DNA of 64,000 nt from Paramecium tetraurelia (GCF_000165425.1 NW_001799647.1:124001-188000), one strand, 5' to 3'; shown: positions 12,501 through 26,539, numbered from the stretch's first letter. Notes: generated by a model from the letters alone, not told the origin. Numbers and translations: made by a program.

Positions 12501-15500
12501 TTGGAATTGGTGGTATTAAAAAAGCATAAGCCTTTCAATTAGGCATCACAATCACTTAGTGATGCAGGATTGCTTATATTGTCACAAGTGAATGTGAGAC
12601 AGGTGGTATTCCCTTATAGACAGTGTCTTTGATTACTATCAAACAATGTAGTGCAATCACTCATATTAGATAACCCACTATATGTTTCACATTTATCAAC
12701 CGAATTGCAAGTCGTACCTTTGACATATATGCATTAGATTCCTGCTGAATTATACATGCCTAAACAAGCATTAATCTTATCGCTTATTCCATTGACATTA
12801 TAGGTTGTGCACTGATCTCTCACTCGACATAAATTATCATCTATTAGATAGGTACATTTCTGATTTGATATGGTAGGAATTCCATTGCAAAATAATTGCT
12901 TCAATTAATTATCAGTACCCAATGCATAATAATTATCACAATTGTTTTAAAGAGTGAAACAAGAGTTAATGTAGAAACTGCATCCAAATATTTTAGAATC
13001 ACAATCAGATTAACTTTGAGCAAGATCAACATCTTGGCATTTGTATTTTCTACAGATTGTAGATGCATCTCCATTTCTCCATGAACAATTGTATCCCAAT
13101 TTTGATTAACAGAAAGCCCTTTTGTCTGATTGTCCAGAAGCATCAAAATCAGTGCATTGTTTTGTATCTAATTCACAATGATCTGAAGCAGCAATCCAAG
13201 TACAAGTACTCCCCCCTGGATTATATGATTAACAATAACTTAATTTATTCGCATTTGTTAATCCAGAATCAAACAACATCGTTGTACAATCCTAAACCAA
13301 ATATTTCTCAATGCATTTTCCACTCTTTTATATGTAAACACAATTATTCATTCTCTAATTGCAGTACTCCTAACTTGTGACACTGGTAAAAACACTACAA
13401 TAATTCTGTTCAATCTCGCAATTCAATCCAGATGAATATCCACACATCTATCCATCAGATGATTTATAATCTCTGCAATAAACCCTCTTTTGAGAATCAT
13501 CACTACCACTTGCCAAGATATCTGTGCAATCCGTAGTTGGTAGTCCACAATTTGTAGATCCACCTACACAATATTTCTATGAACTATCAAACATATTCTT
13601 GCAAAACAGTTGTTTATTTGTTGTACCTAAGGGAATCACATATGCAGAACAACTACTCTATTTTGTATAACACTTGGTATTATAATAAACGCATTAGTTT
13701 GACAGTATTTTATCACAATCTGATTAACTGTTAGCTACGATTGTTTCACAGGTATAACTTTTAATGCTGCAAGTAGAAGCATCATTTATATTTGTGCATA
13801 CTGATCCATCACTTTAAATTAATTACTCACACCATGTTACTTTATCTAGTAATGCAGATACATTATATGATGAACAACTGGTCTATAGGTTGAAACATAC
13901 TCCTACACCCGGTATAAAAGTGCATAAAGTATTATCAGAGGACTTTAGACCTTCGCAATAATTTTTCTTAGTTTAATCATCAGTTCCATATGTTTTATAC
14001 AATTCACAATTGTTCTAAGTTGAAAGACAAGAATTTCTATAATAAGTGCATCCAGACATGCGTTTATTACAATCCATTTATTAAGTCGGAAGTTCAATAT
14101 CACTGCATTTAATTTAGCTGCAATAACTGTCATTTTATTCATCATAAGAGCAATTGCTAGTTGAGCTTCTTCTGGCTGCACAATAATTCTTTTTATCATT
14201 CACACTTGTTATTACAAACTAACCACATGATGTTACTTAATTCGAACATTTTATGTCACCAAATTAATAATTACAAGATCCTGATAATACAGATCTACAA
14301 TATGACAATTTTGTATTCTCATCTATTGTACTACTAAATAAATATTTATCACATGTATTCAAATTTGAATTCAATTCACATGTCTTTGTTGAATCCAAAT
14401 AAGAACAATTTGATGAAAAATACTAACAGCTTTCTTGACTTGTTATCGTACCAGTTATATAGGTGCAACTTAATGAAGCATCCACTAATGAACAATATGT
14501 TCCACTTACATAAGTACAAATATAGCCATCTTAAGATTTCCTTGCTTAACAATAGGATTATTTTAAAAGTGTCGTTGATCCTGTTGCAGTAATAGAAGTG
14601 CAACTGCTTTATGCTCCACAAGTACTGCCACTAACATATCCACAATATTAATTGGATGTGTTTTACAAATTGGTACAAAATGCAACTTTGTCAGTTATTG
14701 TAGAAGGTATTGAATAAGAAGCACAATTTGAAGGTTTAGTAAAGCAATAACCTGTGTAAAATTGACATCCAGACAAGTATGCATTACAATCACTCTAGGA
14801 TTAAGGACTTATAATCAATTCACAAGTAATTTACTTACAAGCACTATCTCCATTGGAATAGGCACATATGTTGGAAGATACATCTTTTAATAAATAACAC
14901 CAAGTTAATTTATCTGCGTTGCTTAATGTACTAACTGTATAAGATGCACAAGTACTAGTTTGCACTGTGCAAAATGAACTTCCTTTGATATAAGTACATT
15001 TTAAATTGCTAGTTGTTTAAGTCAGTCCTGAACAATAATACAATTTCTAATCATCATCTGCTCCATTTGCATAATATGAATTACAATTAGACTGTTATGT
15101 TATACATTATTTTTAATAATAAGTGCAACCACTCATTACACTATCGCAAGTCGCTTAATTTAAAGGATTGGCAATGTCAAAACAAGAAAAGGATCTACAT
15201 GCACTGCTAGAATCTCCTTTTCTCCAAGCACAACTTCCTGCTTTGCTCACTCTACTCAAACAATAGGATTTTTTATCATCATCATTTGAGATTGAACTGA
15301 TACTAATTGATGTACATGTCGATGTAAGATCATCGCAATATCCACTTCCTGACATCCAAGTACAATACCCATAATAATTCTTCACTTTTTAACAATAATT
15401 TAATTTGTCAGCATCAGTCGTTAATGTTGCAACGTCAAAAGTAATATCATTACAAGTTGTTAACCTTGATGTAGTAGCACAAAGAGAAAGTGATTAAATG

Positions 15501-18500
15501 AAAGTACATCCAGTCGCTGATAAATCGCAAGTGAGCTGGGAAGTAGGAGATTAGATTAATTCACAATAATTTGTTTCTAAACTACAATAAGAGTCCCCAA
15601 AAACATGACCACATAATCTACCTGAAGACGATCTTCTTTATTAACAATAAGTTCTTTTATTTGCGTTTGTCGATGGAACAGGAGATGGAGCAGGATTACT
15701 GTTATAACTAGCCCATCGATATAATTTACAATCGGATGAAGAATTTATACAATTATTCATACCATCTATGTATCCACAATGTTCTCCTGAAGAGTTCTTC
15801 ATATATGAGCAAAACAATGGTTTGTTTGAAGATACTGAGGTTGTACTGTATGAAGTACAAGCATTTTGATTAGTGTAGCATTTGCTTTAGAAATAGACAC
15901 AATTTAGAGCCTAAGTATCGCAATCTATTTGACTATTGGCAACTGAAATACTCTCGCAAGTTGCAGATGAACAATTAGGATTCCCATTCACAAATTAGCA
16001 TTAAATCACTTTTGTAGGATCATTACCAATAGATGTATTTAATTTCATTGCCTAACAAAATGCTGATTTTTCTGTATTGTTACTACCAATAGCAACATAT
16101 TCTGAACATTATGGTTTAATGGTATAACATTGACTATTGTAATATAAGCAGCCTTTATTGTTTGTGTTTGGATCTTGATATAGTATTCTATTGCAATCAG
16201 CAGAGTTAGTGGCTAAAACTACTTATTCACAAAGAATAAAATTTGAACATTTAGTTGAACTTAAAGTAGGGTGATATGAACATTATTTATTATTGATATC
16301 TTTGTATTAATTACACCAAGTTAGTTTAGATGAATCCGTTGTAGGTTTATTGGAAGATGAATTGTCTATGGTTATTTTTGTGCAATCATTAGATGAAATA
16401 CACAAGTTGTTGATATAATAACACATTTTGGTTGTTGTATAAGATTCACATTCTGTCTTTGTTAATATCTAATCACAAAGGTAATTACTACAATTGGCAT
16501 CTCCTGATTGATAACTGCAAATGAAATTATAGTTATCTTTGAGAGCTCTACAATAAGCATTTTTTTCAGTATTATTATTTCCTTAAGCAACATAATTAGA
16601 ACAAATAGTTTGATCAATACAGGAAGTTAATCCATTCACAAATCGACACTTAGAATGATAATTGTAACAATCTTCATGTTTGTTAGGGTTAGTATAATCT
16701 GAACATAATCTAGTAGTACAATTACTCATTCTAGTACATTTCTGACCATTCCCTACGAATTTAGAGCAAGTATCAGAGGTACCATTAAACAGATCACATG
16801 TAGTATCTTTGAGAGTGCAACCAACCCCATTTGAAACACAACCCTCTAGGAAATCATTGCATTATTTATCAGTCAGTCCAGATTGAGTATTATCTACGCA
16901 TTCTTTAACTTTGCATTGAGAGTTGGAACTATTACTACTTAAACCATAACACTTTAACTTATTGCCAATAAATGTATTGCACTATGATTGAACCCCATAA
17001 AAGGCATTGCAATCAGATGTTTCTTTCACACAAGAATTTAAACCATTCCAAAGACAACCTTTTAGGAATTTGCCACAATCTGTATTATTTGTTAATCCAA
17101 CTGCCATATCACATGTTTTAATGATGCAACTGGTAGTACTTGTAGCCCCAATTGTGTTGTAACACTATTATCTGTCGCTGCTATTTGAGATGTATCCTGT
17201 AAATTTATTACACTGATTTTGTGTTCCTTAATAGTCAGAACATACTTTTGTATCTTCTATGCATCCTTTGCCATTAGTTCTGCATCCTTTTTAAAAGTAA
17301 GCACATTCTTCATCTGTCGTGAATATGGTGTTATCAGAACACAATCTACTTCTACAAGGTGAAGTTTCTGTTGCATTTGAATCATTCCAGCATTTATTCG
17401 TAAATAATGCACATCTATTTTGATTCCCTTTAAAGTGTGTACAATCACTTTGTTTGTCTATACATCCATAACCACTGTAAACACAATTTGACATTACCTG
17501 TTGACATACTGAATCAGAATCATACTTGTCCCCAGTTAAATCAGAACATGATAAATTTTGACAAGTATTATTCTACCAAGTACATTTTGTATAATAATAA
17601 GTAGTAATTCCATCAGCAGATGAGTAATTAATGGCTGAGTTGTTTTCACATATCACTTATGTATTGAAATTAGAGCATTTTGTCGAATCTATGCAAGATG
17701 AATTCCATCGACATCCTACAGTACCCACACAACTGATTTCTTTTAGAGTCAATTGGCAACTTGTCTAATTTATACATCCATTACTATTTGTTACACAGTC
17801 TGATTAAAACTTCTTACATTCATAATCAGTGTTGTATGTACTTGGAGCATCTGAACAGGATCTCCTTTAGCATTTACCATCTGTACCTCCTTTGCATTTT
17901 CCATCAGACCCAATCAATTAGAAACATATCTCCTCAGTACCATCATATTCATTACACAATTTCAATTTGTAAACACATCCCATTCCATTTGTCTTACAAA
18001 TTTACTATATTTTTTAGCATTATTCATCAGTAACAAAACTATTATCACTATCCACTACACAATCCTAAACCAAACATGACTATTCATTATCCTCAATTCC
18101 TTTACACAACCCCTCGAAACCTATAAATCCCAAACAACTAGTTTTATTTCCCTTATAACTCGAGCAACTTTGCAAAGTAGTGACACAAGATTTTCCATTA
18201 GTAACACAACCAATCTTGTAATGATTGCAATCCTCATTTGAATTGAATTATCCATTTTCACAAATTCGACTTCTACAATTCTCTGATTGCTCTTCATATT
18301 CACAAATCCCATCTGAACCTACATAATTCTTACAATCTTTTTGATAAGTATTACATGGCCATAATTTTTAAACACACCCTTTACCTGTACTTAAACATCC
18401 CTTCAAATACTAATCACATTATTCATCTTTTGTAAATGTTATTGGAGCAGTTTCACATTTTTTTTATTAACAAAATTAACTACCCGATAAAAACTCACAA

Positions 18501-19185
18501 GTTCCATCTGACCCAATTAATTTCATACAATCTTGCCCTGAACTTTCATAAGTCTTACATTCCTTTAAAGGGCTCTCTGTACATCCTTATCCTTTTGTGA
18601 TGCAACCAATCCTAAATTTAGAACATTCCTAATCAGTAGCTAAGTCTTTTCCTGCTTCACTACACAATTCATCTCTGCATTTCTTATTTTCAGAATCCCA
18701 TTTACATTAACCAGATCCTAATTTTATCTATTTTATTTACCACTCAAACTTCCTGAGGTTTCACAAATATCCTATGTTAAATATTCTTCACATTTTTTTG
18801 CATCAATGCATCCATCACCTTCAGATATACAGTAAAATGATATTTATTGGCAATCAAGAGTTGTATGGAAAAAATATGCTGAGCAACCTGTAAAAAATGT
18901 ACAGCTGGAATTGTAGTATGCACAGCCTTTTACTTTGGAACAATTTTGAGCTGGATTCGCTACACTCTTACAAAAATTGCCATATCCATCTGAATTTCCA
19001 GGATTTCCATCTGAACCGTTATTAATACATATCCCTTCCGTGCTATCATTATTCGTACTCCAAATACAATTACTATATTCACAATCCTTTTTTCTAATAA
19101 GTTTTGAGCATTCCAAACATTAATCAGATTTTAAAACACTCAAACTTAAACTAATCTCTACTAATAATAAAATCCAGAGTCCCAT
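9566..19185 (-). CDS. Giant cysteine-rich GPI-anchored surface antigen (PSA-repeat protein)
   Basis: Start ATG at 19185 gives a signal peptide (MGLWILLLVEISLSLSV); the C-terminus ends in a hydrophobic GPI-type signal (SSVMLFTIAIILSLYF). Between them are about 3,150 residues packed with regularly spaced cysteines in units of roughly 65-80 residues, such as C-x-x-F-K-x-GC...C...CK and GSCAWRKGDSSSACRSFSC, as in the Paramecium surface antigen (PSA) domain. Units between about 13.0 and 16.6 kb favour C-x-W/Y cores, while the flanking units have another style, suggesting N-terminal, central and C-terminal blocks. One 23-nt intron at 18718-18740 restores frame, giving exactly 3,199 codons. Known immobilisation antigens are somewhat shorter (about 2,200-2,700 aa), so this may be a large antigen or an antigen-like relative. 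It would coat the cell and cilia surface. Confidence 0.9.
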
Positions 19186-20419
19186 TAATAATTTTTATAA
19201 TTTCTTAATTTTCTAAGATATTTTTTACTCATCCCTATAGATATTTGTGATTTAAAATCAGATACAAAACAGGATCTTTAATAATCACTTATCGAAGAAT
19301 TAATTTTTCAAACTCTCCTAGATAAAAGCTATTTACTTATTGATGTATGTTTAAAATTGACAAAAGTTTTTGAATTTTTCTAAATCGAAATTTTATTAGT
19401 TACATGTACTTCATTTAAATGTCTTATAATTTAATTATAGAACAATAACAATTGTCCATTCTCTGTGGTAATTTAAATTGAAAATCTATATTTTCTCAAT
19501 AGATCAAAATCAATATTCATAAAATTACACTACAACATACAATTAATTAAAGATGATATTTTTTAAATAAATAAGCTGATTATTTTTATAATCTCATATA
19601 ATTTAGTTGAGTGAAAATTAGTTAAAATGACTGAGAGGTAAAACCTAATATATTTAATTTATAAATTTTAGTAATCATTTATGAATTGCGTATTTCAAAG
19701 ATTTGACAACAAGGTATTTTAATCCCTGTAAATTAAGGAATAAGTTAACTTGATTATTGAATATATTTTTAAATAAGTTGCATAATTAAAGTATAATTAT
19801 GATTAATTAATATTAAATGATTTTAGCTCAATAGTCAATTTCAAATCTATTTTAAAGTCTTGAAAATGATAGAAATCATTTCAATCAATTTACTAATATT
19901 AACCTAATTTTACTACATTCTCATTATTAAATAGTAGGGACACATTCTTTTGTTCATTTTTTATAGGTAGTATAATAAATTCTCTTTTTTGAATGTATTT
20001 GAAGTGAATTTATAAATTAATTAAATTTTACATAGATTGAAATATTTAATTTTTATTCACAGTGTTTATTTATCAATATTGTTATGAAATAGAATTGAAG
20101 TATCTATCTAAATAGATGAATCAAATCAATTTTTTAAATTTTCAATATAAATTTAATATTATATTTAATAAAAGATAAATTATATTTCTTATTAGATTAA
20201 TCTTATTATGTATTTAATTCATCCAGCTATTTAATCCAAAGATGCCATATCAAGAGAATTCATTAGGTTCAAAATTTGAAAATTTGGAAATGAGAAATAT
20301 AATTAAGGTTGAAATCAAAGTGCACTTGTTATAATTAAGCACATAAATAAATTAAATCTTAAGTATATTTAATTAGAAAAATTTAGAGAAGTTGAAATCT
20401 TATTAATAATAATAAATAA
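19186..20419. other. Very AT-rich region upstream of the antigen gene
   Basis: No gene was recognised. This is the antigen's 5' flank and must contain its promoter; no element can be named from sequence alone. Confidence 0.5.
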
Positions 20420-20680
20420 TTCCTTGATTGCATGTTATATTGCTTTATAAAACAAAATAATTTGTAGAGATTACATTAAATCATATTTTAAGTTCACAAA
20501 AGTTTTTTGGTTTCGCAACTCATCATAGATTTCGAAAAACGTGAAGTGAACTTTCTTAATTTATTCTATCTTTGAGAGATTTGATATGAAAATCTTTAGA
20601 GAACAAGGCCTAAGTTAATAAAATGATACTTGCCATCAGACGGAGCAGGCCAATTGATCCTTTTACCAAAAATCAATGAT
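20420..20680 (+). ncRNA. Structured RNA candidate, possibly SRP (7SL) RNA
   Basis: A less AT-rich island inside the gene-poor region. It holds a long hairpin: AAGTTCAC near 20490 pairs with GTGAACTT near 20546, with an inner GTTTTT/AAAAAC pairing. About 80 bases on is GCCATCAGACGGAGCAGGCC near 20630, whose ACGGAGCAG resembles the conserved helix 8 of eukaryotic SRP RNA. The upstream TTGTAGAGATT could be an Alu-domain loop. Against this, the 5' side of the helix 8 loop does not match well, and a possible helix 5 pairing (TTTTTGGT with ACCAAAAA) would compete with the hairpin. The ends are guesses. Confidence 0.3.
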
Positions 20681-20790
20681 TATTTGGTTTAATTATGAAT
20701 TTGATAACAGTTATTTTCAAACAATTAAAATTAACAGATTTTAGAAAATAATCATAGGATAAGAAATAGAACAATAAAATAAAAATAAAA

Positions 20791-20860
20791 AGTCACCCCG
20801 AAGACTTGAACTCGGATCTCCTCCGTGATAGGGAGGAATGTTACCTCTACACCAGATGAC
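20791..20860 (-). tRNA. tRNA-like gene with anticodon ATC (nominally Asp)
   Basis: On the minus strand a 70-nt cloverleaf can be drawn. The acceptor stem is GTCATCT with GGGTGAC (two G-T pairs), the D region contains TGGTGTAGAGG (A-box-like), and the anticodon stem is CCTCC/GGAGG with loop CTATCAC. The T-loop is TTCAAGT (B-box-like) in a stem with one mismatch. A T-run follows, as expected for Pol III termination. The anticodon by position is ATC, which would read GAT (Asp); normal eukaryotic tRNA-Asp has GTC. The discriminator base would be T, also unusual. Either a variant tRNA or a decaying copy. Confidence 0.6.
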
Positions 20861-23800
20861 TATATTATGCTTATGAGGTAATTAGAATAAAATAAATATT
20901 AATGGTTTGCTGTTCTAAACATCTTAACAAAACACATATTTGCTATTTATTTAAATTTAAAAAATAAATACTATTATAACAGTGAAGTTTCATGGGAAAA
21001 ATTATTCTGAAAATAACAATTTGAAATTGATTCATAGATTGCTAAATTTAACATATTTATGTTAGTACATCCATAGTATTCATCATTCATTTATGATCAT
21101 TCCAACTTTTGATTTTTGTGTAGTAAATCTGTCGAAAGGCTTCCTTGTAAATAAAATTACTAATTTCTCAGAATTAATTTATATAAAATTTATAATTTTA
21201 TTTGAAGTAAGTGTAATTATGATTTTGATTATCGAATATATTGCTATTTTTCGACTAGAAAATTTTTACTTATCCATCCAATATATAAAATGATTTTGGA
21301 GGTTTAAATGCAATTAGAAATAAAATTTAAGCAAATTTAGAGTAACATAGTTTACCTAACTATTATAGGTATCATTTCTCCTTAATTGTAAATTATGGTG
21401 ATTCTATTTTAGATTCATACTTTATTACTTCATACAACTCAGTATCTGATTTTAACGATAAAAGGAACTAATAGGAAAACCCGGTTCTATAATATGAAAA
21501 TTTTATTTAAAACACTATTTATAGATTTAGTCAATTTCCACAATATAAAATTATGTGCTATTTTATTTAGAAATCATCAGAATTGTAGATCAAATCTGTA
21601 TTAAGAAGAATTATATTATATTAATTAATTTAAAATATCATGGATAATTTACCTTATGATAATTTTAAACAATAAAGATAAAAAAAAAGAGATAATGATG
21701 CAAATATTAAAAATGGAATCCTCAAAATAGTTAAAAAATACACTTCAACTTATCATACCTCTTATTATCAAGAACAGCTCAAGAAAATTGAAAATTAATT
21801 TGAATCTCTTCTTCATTAGGGGATAAAATCATAGATAAATGATGCGAATCATAGAATATTCAGAGATATTTAAAACAGAAGATATCCCAGAAACTAATAA
21901 ACTATTTCATACAAAAAAAATTCGTTTAATTATAGATTATTGATTTTTTCAATTTATATGAGTATATTTATATCTAATTATCACTAAATAGTTTTTCAAA
22001 TAATTCTGAAGACCTATTGGTCAAAGTAAAAATTAGTATATCTCTACATTTTTCATTTTTTTCTTTTTATTAGAATTTTGAAATAATAAATCAACAAAAA
22101 CGGGTTGGAATTGTCAGGTATTATTAGCAGTTTTCATTGATTTTAGTCTAAAATTTGATACCATTCATTAACTTATATTGAATTATTCATATACTTCGAT
22201 AGGAAATTATTATTAACATTATATTATCACAATCAATAAAAGCGGAACTTGAATTATCATTAGCAGCTGTTTAATTACTGAAACATGAGTGATATCTAAC
22301 AGCATATGATAGATAAGATCGCCAAATACTGGTTATAATTTTATTTATTAAAAAATTCAAAGTAGGTAATGATAAATGTCAAGTTGAAGAAATTAAATGA
22401 AGCTAATGAGCTTAAGAGAGGAGAATATTCATCCCTTGTTAATTCATCATATATTTAAATTACTCTGACTAGTTAGTCATTCAACTAATACCTTATTCTA
22501 CACCCTATCTCATTCTATCTTTAAAAACTAACTCCAATTCAATGGATTTGAAACCAACTGCTAAAGATTGTATTAATAAATAAGCTAATTTTAAGTTAAA
22601 ATTGCATAATAATATGGATAGAGCCTATATCCAACTATGATTAAAGATGATATTTTCAAAGGAAATTTTTCAAAATCTTAATAGCAATAGTTAATAATAG
22701 AAAAGTAATTTTCTTTTTACAAAAGAATCAAATCTAAATTATTGTAATTAAGAATTAACTGAATTTTATTCATTTAAATACTAATAAAACAAAAATTAAT
22801 TAGAATTAAATTAACATAAGTAAAACGATTATCAAAAACCATTATTTGAAATTCTTTAACTATGATTTGAAATTATTTTAGCATAAACAAAAATACTTAA
22901 ACTTTTTTTGTGTTATCATGAATAATATTCTTCCGATTTCAATGTAATTAATATATTAGGAATGCTAACTTGTTTTAAATCTTCATGTAGTATCCTAAAA
23001 CAATATTTATTTCATGAAATATACAGTTTTTTTAATTTAAATGTTATGAAGTCAAATTCAAATAACAGTAGACCTAAAGAATATCTCAAGGATATTATAT
23101 TGAAAAAGAATAAGAAAAATAACCATTGTAAACTTCCAATTATCACTTGAAAGCTAATTACAGAATTTTAAATAAAAGAATGTGAGTAAAGAAATGTTAG
23201 ATAATATATAAATCAATTTATATTTTAGTCGAATTCCATCATAGTTATATTTCTTAAAACTAGTTTGATTTTATCTGATATAGCTCTAAATAAATCTCGT
23301 TTATTTTGAAAATTTCGCATAATATCTCACTCTTATTAGTTTTTGTTGAAAGCAGATTTTATATCAATTAGGTTGGCGTCAAATCCACAATAACACTTTG
23401 GGCTATTTATAACACAAATAAAAGAAATCCAATAATTTTAAGTGCAGTAATTTTAAAGTATGGATTTGAATGATTTTCTGAAAGGACTTATCAAAAGCCA
23501 AGTCATAATGTACTTCATTTAAAAGATATCTAAAATTAATTAACAATGTCTTAGTTTCTACATTATATATTTTGCAAGCTTAAAAAGGGCATAAAGATAT
23601 GACATTATTACCTGTTTGAAAGAAATCGGTATTAAAAATCATCTAGTTTATCATCATTAGTTCGCTTAAAAAATTGAAAAAAATAGCAATAGTAAAATAC
23701 TTAATATATTTGATAATAAGTATTTTATGATTTCTAAATTTATGCCAATTATTTGTTGAAATTATCGATTAAATAAAATTAATGAAAAGTAAAATGTATT

Positions 23801-24919
23801 TCTTCCACATTAAAAATGTTTCAAAAATACATATTTAATTTCTAGATATTAAAATACGTATCATTTTAGATGTTCTTCAATTAAAAGACTAGAGATATAA
23901 AATGTTTGTAATTATAGATAATAATTTTATGTCTTTTGATAATTATTCAAATCTGGTATTTAGATTCATTGTTAGATTAAAATGTTTGAAATCTGAATCA
24001 TAAATAATGCTTAGAAAAAAGAAAGGCTGGGCCTTAACTTGAAATAAATGAAATAACTGCAATGACAATCGTTTAAATTGATTACAATGAAAAAATAATT
24101 CAAAAAAATGTTATATTTTATTAATTACAATAAGATTTAGTTTATAATAAATTTAATAATGATAAATGAATTTGCTTAGTATGAAGTAAACAAAATGCAT
24201 AGTCATAAAGAATTTCTTTATTGTTTATCAATTGTTCATCATAGTTTAGAAGAGACATAAGCATCTGTTATCTCTTTATCTGATAAATAATATTATTATA
24301 TTTTATAAACTATTTTACATTCATGCTATATTGAGTTTTAAAATGAATTAATGACAAGAGTGAATATAAAGCTATTCATCTTCAGGTTATTCATTTTGTT
24401 ATTTATAAAGCGGTTAAAAATAATTCAACCTTGTATATAATTGTTTGAAATCTATTTAAAGTATTGTTTTTTACATTAAAAATACAGTGAATTTATATAT
24501 AATATTATTCAAAAATCTGTTAATGCTTTTTGTTAATCAATATATATTATTTTAGTGTCGATTCTCCTTTGCTTTTGCTTTTTCTTTATTTCTAATTTTA
24601 TCTCAATCAAACAATGATCGGATTTTTACCAATTAGACTAAATTTTCATTTTCATTTTTTGATTAGTTAGAATGTGATCAGTTTATTATCGTACAATTCT
24701 ATTTAAAATTTATTTTTAGAATGCTATTGTATTTTGGACTAAGTATTAGAATATATATGGTTAATTATTCTAAGGATAATAATAGCTAGTAATATTTTGT
24801 GAATAGAATTATTTATGAACTCCTAATATTATGCCTCCAGATCTTTCAGTATTTTGACGAGCATTGTAAGATGTGTATTATAGATACGGTATTCATTTTT
24901 TAAAAAACTGATGTTCCAG
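20861..24919. other. Gene-poor, extremely AT-rich stretch
   Basis: No intact gene was found on either strand. Short stretches look faintly coding in the ciliate code, for example about 22375-22555 on the plus strand (KLKKLNEANELKRGEYSS), but they are quickly interrupted and lack family motifs. Four kilobases without a gene is unusual for a Paramecium macronuclear chromosome. Confidence 0.5.
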
Positions 24920-25850
24920 TTAACGATATTTAATTTTGTTTATATATTTGTGTCGTTCATGGAGGGTGTTAAAACTTTGTTTTTCTCATATGTTTTTCCT
25001 TCTTTCTAAAATGTATTATGGTAAGGTCTTTTTTAGAATTTTTTACATAGTAATTAAACTTCGAATTGTTCTTCGCTATCATTTGAGGTATCATTATCTG
25101 AAAATTATTTGTGGGATGATTGATATTTTATTTACATTTGATTCTCTTAAAGGCTTATTACTTTATTATTCATTTATTAATATTCAACTTTATTTGTTTT
25201 CTAAGTATGGTTTGTTTGACATGTTCACCCTAATGATTGTTATAAATAATTATGAACTTTTGAAATTTTTTACTTATTAAGTATAAGATAGTTTTATTAT
25301 ATTTTCCTTCCTCTAGGCATTTTATACTGGTCTAAATTTGTCTTTCATTGAAGTGATAAACTTGCTTGAGCGATACCATCCCTAAGTTCCTTTTCTTCTA
25401 TTTCTACACTTTTACTCATGACTATTACTTTCTTAAGTTTCATAATTCTCCAATTCTTGAATTTTTTATATTTTAACAACATTATCTATGGTTATGTTTT
25501 TTTAACTTTGTTTTTCTTATTCAAATGCTTTCTTTTAAGAGAATCATTCAATCTTTCTATACTTCTGATTGTAGATCAACTTGAGGTAAAAGATCAAAAA
25601 TATAGTCAATTGAATTTAGATAATCACTCTATTAGAATAAGTAAAAAATTACTTAAGACATACTTCGTTCGCTTTCGATACACATTCTTATATCCTAATT
25701 TTAAACAATTAATCAGAAGGGTTCAACGAAAACAGATCATTAATCATTCACGTTTTAACCGGGTTAATGTTCTTCATCGATTCTCCAAGCTTTCTTTGTG
25801 TATTGGTCTTATTAATTGCCCGAGTTTTAATCTTAAAGTTTTATCCTAAA
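24920..25850 (+). other. T-rich open frames encoding hydrophobic peptides, unexplained
   Basis: Two adjacent plus-strand frames stay open. One runs from about 24936 to TGA near 25420; the second, in another frame, runs 25418-25849. The second, and most of the first, lack TAA and TAG as well as TGA, unlike every confident gene here, where TAA/TAG are frequent. The translations are rich in Phe, Leu, Ile and Tyr with several possible membrane segments, and the second ends in a basic stretch (QLIRRVQRKQIINHSRF). A T-rich strand lowers stop frequency by itself, so these may not be genes. Confidence 0.25.
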
Positions 25851-26539
25851 ACATTTCATGATTGATAATTGATAATCTGTGGTTATAAGAGCACAATATC
25901 TTTTGAGAAAGTAGAATCCCTTTAATATGATGCCGTTATAAGCTGAATAAATTGATCCAATTGCTAAATTTGCCTTTTATAAAGTTATTGACACGGAGGT
26001 TAGGAAATTTATTTTGTATATTTATTTGATTTACATTTTTTATTCTCGAATTCAATGTTTATTTTGTGAATTCAGAATTAAAGATATTTAATTCATGATG
26101 GTTAACATTAAAACAATTGCAGAATAAATTAATTTCATGATTTTTAAGTTAAAAAATCGAATGTATTTTTTGAATTTTTTTATTCAGACAATTTATTCAG
26201 ACTTTAGTTTAAATGAATTTTGAGCAAATAGAAAGTGATTCTGACTTATAGTTCTTCAGATTTAAAAATAGTATCTATGTTAAAGCACATTGCAAAAAGA
26301 CCACAATTGTTTTGGTCATTGCCTAGATTATACTTTAGATTAAATTACTTAAAAATAAAGATTAACTTAAGAAGCAGTATTTAATAAATCTCTTTTACAT
26401 GATCAGGCAATGTAAAATTCTGTAGCATGATAATATAATAATATCACTCATTGAATCCAACAAAATTAAAATTAAAAAGAAAATTAAACAAGCAAAAAAC
26501 CGTTGCCTTTCATAGACTAATTATATATCACCTTTATTC
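25851..26539. other. AT-rich, no recognisable gene
   Basis: Nothing supportable was seen in this stretch on either strand. Confidence 0.5.

Noticed and set aside
13945-14199. A separate minus-strand gene inside the antigen region
   Set aside because: It is an off-frame reading of the cysteine-rich repeats; the true frame runs through with a GPI-type end at 9566.
20600-20680. U1, U2 or U5 snRNA
   Set aside because: GATACTTGCC and AGGCCTTG look faintly similar but the invariant core sequences are absent.
24920-25850. Mitochondrial DNA insert (the frames avoid TAA/TAG)
   Set aside because: No recognisable mitochondrial protein, and the AT content is higher than I would expect for Paramecium mitochondrial DNA. 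Kept only as an open question.
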